Source: QQVM01 sp964544885
Lineage (GTDB): Bacteria > Bacteroidota > Bacteroidia > AKYH767-A > 2013-40CM-41-45
NCBI GenBank assembly: GCA_964544885.1
Contig: CAZJDX010000004.1
Location: 1-64,000 of the forward strand
Direction: 5' to 3'
DNA length: 64,000 bases
Below are positions 13,990-25,900 of the stretch, piece after piece. The translations under genes were made by a program, and so were the position numbers. The stretch's first letter is position 1. Each line of letters starts with the position of its first letter. The notes under the pieces were generated by a model. That model saw nothing but the letters and a program-made list of their open reading frames with translations, was not told the DNA's origin and searched no databases.

Positions 13990-16900
13990 TTAATTTTTCC
14001 TGATCACAAAGTATTTCTCGGTTAGAAGCTTGTCATCCATCCTTATGTTTATGAAGTAAACGCCCGGTGACCAGTTTCCTGAACGGATCTCCACATTCTG
14101 CTGAACTTCTTTTTCTACCTGTTTATCAAAGAGAACTTGAGCTTCAGAACCATCCACCGTGAGTACTTGGATGAGCACCTGTCCACCATTGCGGGATGAG
14201 AAAGTTAAGATGGCATCCTCAGAACTAGGATTAGGATAGATCTCGAAATTTAATCCGTCATTTACCATAATCTCCTGGTCGGTCCTGCAATTTGAATTAA
14301 TACCAACCACTTTGTTTGCCGGTAATCCAAGGCCGCACAGGTTTTCAGCCCTTACGGTAATCACGGAAGATGCTGAATTTGAGAAATTGAAATTGACCAG
14401 GGCGCTTGATCCGATACCTTGAGGTATTGGGAGTGTATTCGAGGTCGCAACCCAATGATAAGTACTTGCTCCGGCCACAGCACTCACCGAGTACAATACG
14501 GATCCCTCGGATTTGCAAACCGATGCGGGTCCGGTAATGGCTGAAGGCGCAACGAGCAGTGCTGTTACAGGGAGGCAACGTGAGATCGATGCTCCACAGG
14601 CATTGGCGGCGCTCACACAGATATTTCCGTTTCCGGTAAATCCTGCTGTGTAATCAACAATAATGGACGTACCGTTATTGGTAACGATATTTACGCCCGC
14701 CGGAACCGTCCAGTTGTAAGCAGTGGCTCCCTGTACCGGTGCGATACTGTAGGTGACGCCACTGAGCATACACAAGCTATTAAAGGGTCCGCTAATACCT
14801 CCAGGCTGTCCCGGTATGGAGCGGATCGTAAACTGCCTGGTAAAGGTGCCGCAGTCATTGGTTGTAGAAATGGCAAGCACTCCTGTCGTAAAGGATGGGC
14901 CAAAGTTGAAACTGGCACTTGTTCCGCTTTGGGAGGCAAGCGATACATCACCGCTGATTACTCCCCAGTTATAGGAACTGGTGCCGATTACCGGCGCCAT
15001 GGTATAGTTTACGCCGCTGCTTCCAGGGCAAACGTAAGTCGGTCCGAATACAGCATTGCCATTCACCGGTGTTCCCGTAATAGTCATGGAACGGGTTGCT
15101 GTAGAGCCCTTACAGTTTGAAGCAAAGACGGAAACCCTTCCCTGTCCAAACGAGGAACTAACACTAACTATAATTGTATTTGATCCCTGACCGTTCATGA
15201 TGGTAGCGCCTGAGCCGGTCACAGACCATGTATAACTGGTTGCATTTTGAATTGGTGTGATGGAATAGGTATGTAAACCAGGTCCGCAGGCAATGGCCGG
15301 TCCATTAATAAATCCGGGATTTGACGGTTTCAGTGAAAGAACAACGATATTGAAACTTGATATCTGACCTTTACCGCAATTGTTTTCCGGTTCAACGCTG
15401 AGGAATCCGCCGTTGAATGTGTTGGAGAAGTTGATGGTAATACTGTTGCTTGTTGAAGATCCCGAAGTCCCTGGCGGCAGGGTCCAGTTGTAAGAAACAG
15501 CATTTGAAACAGGCGCTATGGAATAGGTAACAACGGTATTGCGGCATGTACCATATGGGCCTATGATGGCACCTGCCGGATCAGGAACGGAGCCTGAGCC
15601 TCCGACTACTACGGAAGCGGATCCGGTACATCCTTTGGCGTCGGAAATAACCACGGAGTAGCTTCCCTGAGTTAATCCGCTGATGGATTGGCTTGTTTGA
15701 TTGTTAGACCAAAGGTAAGTGTATGATCCGGTTCCGCCGGATGGGTTGACACTTGCAGATCCATTCATGAGTCCGCATATTTCTGCGCTGGAAGATGTGC
15801 TGCCTTCAATCTTATCCGGCCCTGTCATTTCAAACACGGTATCCACCACATTTCCATTGTCATCGGTCACGGTGAATGTTTGTAATCCGGCAGGAACATT
15901 ACAAATAGTTCCGATACCTGTATAAGGTCCGGTTCCGCCGACAACCATGACATTTACACATCCTGTCTCACCGAAGCAGTCAATCGGGTTGCTTTCTTCT
16001 ACCGTCACACTGATCTCCGGTGCCAGAATGGTCAGCGTGCCCAGATCATAGGTGATCTCGAAGTTGTTCGTTGATAACAGAGCCGCCGGAACAATAACAT
16101 ACACTCCCTGTGTAGTTCCGGTGATCATATTGATGGAATAAAATACTTCCAAAGAATCTCCGGCCGGTGCAGTAACATCCTCCTCATCAATGATCACAAG
16201 TACTTTATCGTTTGATGGGTCATTTACATCGGCACTGTTCACAATGGCTCTGCCATTTACAATGGCTCTTGCATTAACAATAGCACGCCCATTTACAATG
16301 GCTCTGCCGTTTACGATTGCCCTTGCGTTGACAATGGCTCTCGCATTAACGATAGCCCTTGCGTTAACGAGTGCAGCGGAGTCCGGATTGAGTTGATAAT
16401 TGAAGACTGACTCAACGCCAACATCAACAACATTGCTGGTATCATATTCAATGATACTGTTTACGATGGCTCTTGCATTTACGATGGCCCTCGCATTTAC
16501 AATTGCCCTGGCGCTTACCATGGCGCTGAGTGACTGGAGATCAGCATTCACTATGGCTCTGCCGTTAACTATTGCTCTTGCATCCACCAAAGCAGTTGCA
16601 TTTTCCGCGATGTTATCCTGATGTTCCTGCTTTAGGTCAAGCAGGAAGGAAGCGCGTATCGCGCTGTCAATCCTGCTGTCATCATACAGGTAACTGAATG
16701 TAAATCCACCGATCTTTTCACCTTCCGTGAAGGTAGTATCGTTCGGTTTGATAGTGAGAGGTAATTTCTCGATCGATAAGAGCCCGTCTTCAAACACATA
16801 GTCGAATTGTTCTATCAATGCAATATCAAGACTGTCATCGGGATCCAGTGGATTCATCGAAGGTCGGATAAAGTAAAGTCCTGTATTGCTCAGGCTGGTT

Positions 16901-19900
16901 GCAGGTGTGGTAAAGTGGATGGTATCCAGTCCCAGATCGCTCAGAGAATAAGCCGTATTCTGCAAGGGCACACTGTCAACAAGTATGCTGGCGGTGAATT
17001 CCGGCAGAATCTCACCATATTTTTTAGAGGTGTCGTTTGCTATAACTGTAATGGTCTGTCTTAACTCAGGGAAGAAGAATGCTGCATTTGATAAACCACC
17101 ATCGTTCATGTTTACGGTTGAAGGAGGGGTATAGACCAACACGGCAGGATTCCCTATGAAGGCCGGGAATGTTCCTGAAAGTTCCGTAGGACTAATATAA
17201 GTTGTGGGCAGGGTATCTGTTCTGAGCAGGATCAGTGAATTGGGTCTGAAGAAATGACCGTGTACACTCGCAGTCATAGTCTGAGAACCGGGTATAATAG
17301 TAGTGTCATCCTGGGTGAGGGTTTCTATGATAGGCACTCCGGCAGCAAATGTCTGGAGCGCGGCATCCGCTTGTATGAAACCAAATCCGGTGCTGTCGTC
17401 ATAGCCGGGAGTACCCATGTCTATCGAAGTAGTTCTTAGCAAGGTTCTCATACCTTCCGGGTTCAGGGAAAGGTTCGTGAACTTTTTCTTGCCTTCAAGG
17501 ATTAGTGCGGCAACAGCAGCTGCATGTGGTGCGGCCGCTGATGTTCCAAAGAAATTAGGGAACAGATCATTGTCAATATTCTGACCGCCCATGTATACGG
17601 TTGTATTTACACCGTTAGGAGCAACGAAGTCAGGCTTTATTCTGTCCACACCGTTTACCAATGTTCCGCCAGTTGAAGAGAATGAAGCGATGGTAGGTAT
17701 ACTGACACCGAATGCGGGAGTATTGAGGTATAAAGCTGCACCTATGGTCATGGCACCTGCTGCATTAGCCTGTCCGACTATCGTAGACGATTGAGTATCG
17801 AATTCATTGATTGTCGCTTCACCACGGAAAATGATATACTTGAACTTTACGTTTGTGGATCCAGCCATTCTCGTGATCAGGATATTGGCATTGTTGGTAT
17901 TACCCCTTACGGAGAATGAGAGGACTTCCGTAGGATCGCCATTCAGATTATCCCTGTTGAATCCGAAAAGCACAGTACCGTCATTATCTACCAGGTAGAT
18001 ATCCAGGTCGGTGGATGCACCCGGCACCTGGCCTAAGGAGTAAACAGAATCCTCCCATTGCAGAACGATGGTATAAGCTCCTCTGGTGAGAGAAAGATTC
18101 TGATAGATATCACCGCCACCAAAATTATGTGGTGTTCCGGGAATACCGGATGGTGCGGCGACAGGCTGGAAGGTATTCTCATAGGATTTCTTTCCGAAGT
18201 TTCCGGCAGATGTAAAGTAAGAAACACCATTTGAAGCCACATAGTCTACGGCACGGGCAACCACACCATCCTGGAAGAATGGTTCAGTTATGAAGGTGAC
18301 ATCATCCACTATGATATCGCAACTGTCTTCTTCGTAAAGTTCACGGATACCGAGAGCCAGGTCTCCGGCGCTGATGAATCCGGTACGGAAAGCAAGTTCG
18401 GCATCCGGCGCAACATCATGAACGATCTGCAGCATTGCCCTGCCTTCGTCTGTTCTTATTCCATAAGGATATTCTTTGGATACGGTTACAGGCAGCGGAT
18501 GGATGGTATTTTGCAAACCGGGAAGGTCTCCGTTTTGTACGTCGGTCAGGGCAGGATCACCAATGATGGTATTATAACTATCGGAAAGAACGCCCACTTT
18601 AACCCCGGCACCACTGACGCCGAAGGAGCTTCTGGCACGGTCTGCGCGCAAGGATATATCTCCGTTTGTATAGGCCACCCCGGTTTCGCTCATTCCACTG
18701 ATAGGAGGGTAGTAAGGTCTGCAGAAATTAAGCAGAGTCGGGATACTGTCGAGTTTGCCCAGATTCTGAATCGGGTACATTCCGGTAATGATGAGTGTAT
18801 TGGTTCCATTGCTGATGGTATCGGTGAGTCCGTAGTCAGGAGATGTGAGAAGGGCAAATAGTGTATTGTATTGGCCTTCGATGGCAATGAATTCCATCAG
18901 GATTTTTGTATTCCGTATGAGTACGACATTCTGATTTAGTGTATCCGGCGCGATGGAATCTGAATTTTCATAGACAGATGTCAATTCAGAGCCCAACGGC
19001 GTGGTAACCCTTCCGCTGTCAGATGGAGTAACAGCCGGAACAATACAGGTAATTACAGTTACATCCGAACTTGTTCCGGTAAAGCAACCGTTATTATCGG
19101 TTAGGGTATAGAAGTATGAACCTGTGAGAAGATTTACGGTATCTGCGCCACCGATGACATAAGGCGGAGTTCCGCCGCTGGCAGTAAGTGAAACACTTCC
19201 TGTACTTCCGATACAGACATCCTGGGCGGTTGGATCGGCGATCAGAACCAAAGCAGGTGGCTCGGTAATCGTGACAAAAACGGTGTCCGCACATCCATAA
19301 AAATCCGTCACCACTATGGTATATATACCTGCACTCACTCCGGTAACCGTGTCGGTATTTGTATAGGGAGCTGTTCCTCCACTTGCTGAAACCACATAGA
19401 CACCGTCGGATGCTCCATTACAACTAACATTATTAATGACAGAATACGTTGCGTTTACATTGCAGGCAGGTTCAGTTATCGTGATGGAACATTCAGCGTA
19501 ACAACCATTGGCATCATAGATTTCAAAATTATGAGTGCCGGGACCCAACTCAGAACGGAGTCCCAGGTCGCCTGTATAGGGACCAGTTCCTCCATTGCCG
19601 GTAAGCATTACCTGTGCATCGTCCATTCCCGGTCCGGAAATGGGACTAACCAGTGAACAGGTTAATTCAAGCAAGTCGGGTTGAGTAATGGTTTCACTGC
19701 CTGAAGCCGTACATCCATTTGCATCGGTAATTGTAAAATTGTAAGTGTCGGCAGCGTAAGGTGAAGAGGTTCCTGTATTCATATAGGGAGGTGTTCCACC
19801 GTTCCCTGTTATGGTTAGATAAGTAGAATCGCCATAGCATAGAATCTGACCTGACGAAGAGGTGACCGTAAGTGCTGAAGGTTCATTAATGGTAACTGTT

Positions 19901-22900
19901 ACGCCGGAGATACCGCCACAACCATTCTGATCATTTGCGCCGATGAAATAGTTACCTGCCGGAAGACCGGTGAAGAGTCCGGAGTTATTATTGGGTAGCT
20001 GACCTCCCGGACCGAAGAGGAAATAGCTGTAGCCATTTGGGAAATTCACAGTATCTGCATGCTGTGTTCCTCCAGTTATGCCATGAATATACAGGGTACC
20101 TGTACTTTCTCCGTGACAAGAAACATGGGTGATATCAACGATGCCCGGTAAGACCTGGGTTGGTTGGCTAACGGTGACTGAGTCAGTTACAGAGCATCCA
20201 CCTGCATCGCTAATAGTGAACCCAATAACCGTATCGGCCGCAGAAAATCCTGAGAAATTGAACAGACCGGTTCCGGAATAGGGAGGAGTTCCGTCTGTGC
20301 CGTTCACATCTACACTGAATACATAGCCATAGCAATCCGGGACAACCGGAGTGAAACTTATGTTAAGCGCAGTTGAACCAACAGTCACAGTCAACGGTAG
20401 AAGCTGACTGCAGCCTGTGTTAGTCTCTGCATAGATATAATACGTACCGCTCGTGCTTACATTGGCCGGGTCTGTCAGCTGAGTTTGAAACAATGAATCT
20501 TCCCAGTAAGTGAATGATAGATTTCCGGATGAACCGGCTGTAATCAGACTATCTGTAAGATCAATCGAGTTGCAGGATGGAGGAGGATTGTTTACTACGA
20601 ATGTAAAGGAGTCTGCAGGAATGCTGATTGACAGGGTATCAGAATTTCCATAATTATCGCTTACAATAACTTCATATGTGCCGGCCTGGGTAATCTGTAT
20701 AGACTCTGTAGTAGCGCCTCCCGGACTCCATAAGTATGACTGATACACCTCATTATTGTATTGTGTTGAATTCAGCCAGAAGGGATCATTAAACAATTCT
20801 GCAACAGATACATAATCAATGGCAGGTATATTCGCACCTTCACCCCATCCCATCCAGTCATAGCCATTATCATATAGCTCATTCCCATTGCATTCATCGA
20901 ATTTGAAATGTGAAACCAGGTTAGTAAGCGGGCTGCCCTGATCAATTCTTTGCCACATTCCCGCAAGAATCTGAGGCTGTGACAATGCATAATCCCAGAC
21001 ACGGATTTCATCAATCTGACCATGGAAGGGCTCATAGCCGATTGCAGGCAATCCCATACCAATGCGATAATCAGTACCGGATGTATTTAAGGTTTTTGGC
21101 GCGCTTACATCCAGGACACCGTTAACATATAAACTCAGGTCATTACCGTCGAAGGTGGCAGCCACATGTGTCCATACATTGGGATTGATGACGATGTTTC
21201 CCTGGAGGTCATTTGATTCACCCACAAAATAAAGGTTATTATTCATGAGTAGAATTCCGGCTCTCTGATTCGTGATTGAACTTCCAATGGTTCCATAATT
21301 GTAAATCGTACCTATATGCGATGAATAGGGTTTAATCCAGGCTTCAATCGTTCTTGAATAGTTTCCGCCTGGTAAATTTGTATTTGCTGATTCGCTATAG
21401 GTTGTTGAACCATCGAATTCCAAGGCACAATCACCGATTGGACTTACGGATAATGTCATAGGCTCTCCGTTGCAGATAATATTCAATGGCCCTCGGTTAC
21501 TAACCTGTGGTGGTATGAGATTCAGTGTAACCGGAACATCATCCGTAATTCCATTGCAATCATCATCAGCACCGTTATAAATTTCTATTCCGGCAGGATT
21601 TATATTCGGATCATTTTCATTGCAATCGCTGGTATCTGTTACCCATGACAGAGGCTGGCTGCAGGCGAAAATGGTGAAGGCAGAAGTTCCATAACCATCG
21701 CCATCTGGATCACCGTAGTAAGTTGATGCAGGTGATACCACAACGTTTTGAGTGCAGGTGCTTGTATTTCCAAAAGCATCAGTTGCCGTCCATGTTACAA
21801 TGGTAGTACCCACAGGCATGCAAGAGGGAGCGTCATTAGTTATCTCAGCTACGCTGCAATTGTCAGTAGAGAATACAACCGGAGGTCCACCGACAACTAT
21901 GACTGCAATAGCATTGGCAGAATCATTAGGGAAGACCTGAGGTTGGCAGACATAATCTAGAGTGCCGGTTTGGGTCAGATAATAGGTTCCGGGAGTCATT
22001 GGGGCCGTGAAGTCTCCGGAATAATAGGAACTTGTATATCCGGGATATATCGAAGACTCACATTGCAAAGTCTGGCTTGTGCCGCCAATACCTATATAAC
22101 TCTGAACCACGCAACCCGGACAGTAGCCTGTAGAAGAATTGAATGAAACAAACATATCATAATTGAGTGTGACCGAAGCTCCCGGTTCCACCTGCGCTGA
22201 ATTTCCATCACCATTGATGGATACATTTGAATAGGTGATATGCCTGTCAGAATAGGTGAGGGTTACCGTGCCGGGAAGGCTTACTACCGGGTCGAGGGTG
22301 AAATCACATACACCGTTTTGATCCTGGGCGCAGATGGTAATATCAGCAGGGCAGGTGATGACCGGTGGGATCGTATCGATGTGAACCGTTATAGAAGAGC
22401 ATGTACCGGGTACAACACAAGCTCCTTCACCTCTCACGAAATAAGTGGTAGTTAAAGATTGATTAACATTCAGTGTACTTCCGGTGCCAACCAGAGTTCC
22501 ACCGCAGGAACCTGTGTACCAATACCAGTTTGTAGCGCTATTGAGGTCACCGGAACTAATGGAGAGGCTCACTGTATCACCGGAACAGTTGGAATTATTG
22601 GAGATAACAGGAATGTCGGGATCGATGCATGGAACAGGGAAATAGAGATTATAACTTCCCTGTCCACCAAAGGCGCCGGCATCGTTTCTGGATCCGTTCA
22701 GGTCGTTGTATTGTGGTGCAGGATCACCGCCATTGATGGCATCGCTGCCCGGATTTGGATAACCGAAAGCATTCAGTGTTGTATTGGAGTAACCGTTATT
22801 GGTTGTGTCGGCAGTGAAGTTAGAGAATGGGTTCGAGCCCTCTGTGGTATAATTGTAAGCAAATTCAGTAAAGGTTACATCCCCCGGATTCCACAAAGCA

Positions 22901-25900
22901 TAATGAGCATTAATGCCAAGGTTGTTCCGTAAAGTGAAGGTATGTGATGTACCCATTTGAAAGAAGAAGCCTGAACCATACGCAGCCTGAAAGGTGTTGT
23001 TTATCGCTGAATTTCCTCCCGGCCCGCCGATCCTGGAATTTCTGAAATAGAGGATAGCGTTTGTAGCACCGGTAGTTTTTAAATAATTATTTGCGATATA
23101 TACGTATTGTGTATTTCCCCAGAATGCGATTGTACGGCCTCCGCTCTGAACATCGAACTGGTTACCGATGATCTTTACTGAATCAGTATCAGCAAAAGAG
23201 GAGCTCTGTATATCTGTGACTTCATAATATCCGGAAACGCTTTGTTTAATATAATTCCCAATCCAGCTGCCACGATATAAACGCATCATGAGTACTCCAT
23301 CGTTGTTAATGATGGAGTCATTTTGAACAATAAAATTCTCGTTGAAATCTGAACCAAGTACGCGTCCTGTAACTTTTGAGTTTGCAAGCACCTCTCCATC
23401 AGATGAAGCACCACTGTCTCTGACGGTTCCGGTAATGTCAGCATCATACATTCTCCATTCATCATACAAGGTTACATTCCCTTGTATCTTGTATTTGCTG
23501 CCGGGCTGTGCAGATACAAAGGTCATTCCGGACAAGCCCGGGAAACTGATATTTTCTGTGTAAGCTGTACCTGCAGCAAAAGGATGAATTAAAATCACAG
23601 TATTATCACCAGCCATCAGAGCGGCATCTCCTATGGTTGGAAAAGATCCGGGCGTAATGCCGTCTCCATCAACTACAAGAGTATCAATCCATCCGTCACA
23701 GTTATTATCTATACCGTCAGCTATTTCTATTGCTTCCGGATTGACCATACTGAGCAGGTCATTACAATCGGAACTGTCAAGTGTGTAGCCAACAGGTTGT
23801 GTGCAGGAAACCGAATCTGCCATAAGATTACCAAAGTTGTCGCCATCCGCATCTGCATACCATGTTAATCCGGTACATTGTTCGGCAACCTGATATTCAC
23901 CAAAGTTTGTCACTCCAAAAGCAAAGATGAATGTAGAGTCATTTAATCCTGAACTTGGATAGGTCCATGCGCCGTCATTGAATTGCCCGACTCTCAGTTG
24001 AGGGATACTGACACCGCTATCAAGATCAGATACAAGCCAGACAAACTCAATTTCAGCATCAGTAATGGAGTCATTGCATGTTATTGTCCAGTTCTTGTTC
24101 ACTGAACGGTTTTGTTCCAAGGTTGAGGTTCCGATATCGGAATGATCCCCGTCTTCAGCGCTGACTGAGATGTTGACCGGAAATGCCGGGGCAGTAATGA
24201 CAATGTTGGCAGGTGAATAATAATCAATACCGCCGACCGGAAAACCGACTTGTCCGTTCGTCATAACTTCTCTTTGCATAGTACCGGAAACATAGGCAGT
24301 GGGTGAAGTATTGAGTACCAGAGCGCCTGCTGTCAGAATGACTTTATTTGCCAGTGTGCTCAGTTTTCCATCGTTGAAAATGAGTGTATAGGTGATGGTC
24401 AGGTCATCAGTCAAACCAACGCCATCATTGTTATCAATGACGAGAGTTTCAATCACGCCATTTCCGCTGATCATTTGACCGGAAGGCCCGTTCATAATAA
24501 AATCTGCGCCTGCGATGTTTCCGTAGTTATTTAAGAAAGTTCCATTGAATACTAAAGGAGAGGTATTGCGGTACAAGGTTGCGTCAGAGGAAATCTCATA
24601 GGTGCCCTGGTGTATGGCTGTTGAGCTGTTGAGTGTAAGAGTACCTCCGTCTACCAGCAGGAGTCCGAAGTTAGACCAGCCCATATTATCAGGAATCACA
24701 ATTTCTTCTGTTCCGTCTTTTGTAAAAGTACCTGAGGGATGATTGATGAATTCTGGTCCGGGCGCATAGACCAGAAAATCAAATTCTCCATCTACGCTAA
24801 AGTTATTATAATTGTGTATGGTTGTAGATGAACCTGCGAGATAACACAAGGTGATTCCATTTATACTGAAACTGCCATGGTTGTTAATTACGAGATCGTT
24901 TCCGATATTCATATCTGAACCACTCATATTGCATGAAACTGATCCTTCAAATAAAATTGTCAGTGTTCCCGGCCCCCAAAAATTGGACATCGGACCGGCG
25001 TTAATACTTCCGTTCGTATCAACGACGCATTCGGCGCCGGCGGCTATGTTCAAAGACCAAGTATTTCCCTGAAGATTTCCCAGTACAAGTACATCGGGTC
25101 CCGGTCCGTTCATGACCTGGAGGGATCCCTCAGACATGAACAGGTTTCCTCCATCTTCAATCACAAGCTGATCGATAGAAATGCTTTGTGAATTATTCGA
25201 GATATTATGACCGCTTCGGATGGTTACTCTATTACTGTTGGTGCCATTAGGAGCCACAGTTGCCGGTTCCCAGGCGGTACCGTTGAAGCTTTCCCAACGG
25301 GAAGCGGAATTAAAAGATCCACCAGTGGAAAGAGAGCGGTAATCATTTGACATTACATCAATATAGCCATCGCAATTGTCATCAATGCCGTTGATAATCT
25401 CCGTCATTCCAGGATTGATTGAAGGATTTCCATCATCGCAATCAATAAGGTTTGAGGGCACATAACCAAGGGGTTGGCTACAGGAAATGGAATCTAGAGC
25501 AAGATTGCCATATAGGTCGCCATCTTGATCCAGTATCCAGGTAACAGGAGTGCAGGGAATTTCACCTACCTGGAAATTTCCAAAACTGGTGAAGTTGCTT
25601 GCCTGAATAGAAGTATCTGATGGATTAATGGAACTTGCAAGCGACCAGACAGGTGGGGGGAGGCTTCGGTGTGCAACCTTAAAGGAATCTGTTGTAACAA
25701 GTCCGTCAAGATCAGAGATTACCCAATTAAAAAGCGCACTATAACTATCCAATGTAGTACCATTGTTGGAAATCGTCCAATAGCGGTTAACACTTTTTCC
25801 AGGTATAATCTGGGAGTTAGCTATGTCAGGATGATCTCCTGCATCTGTCCGGACAGTAATGGTCCCGGCAACGCTGACATTATTGGCATATATAATGACC

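Noticed and set aside
16237..16581. Short regular repeats resembling a CRISPR array
   Set aside because: The units are contiguous 18-mers without spacers, vary at third codon positions and lie in frame inside a large coding gene.
18418..18861. 147-codon forward frame inside the giant gene
   Set aside because: It is antisense to the protease domain, which has clear motifs and no interruption.
22459..22932. 157-codon forward frame inside the giant gene
   Set aside because: Antisense to an intact beta-rich region; no start signal, no recognisable protein features.
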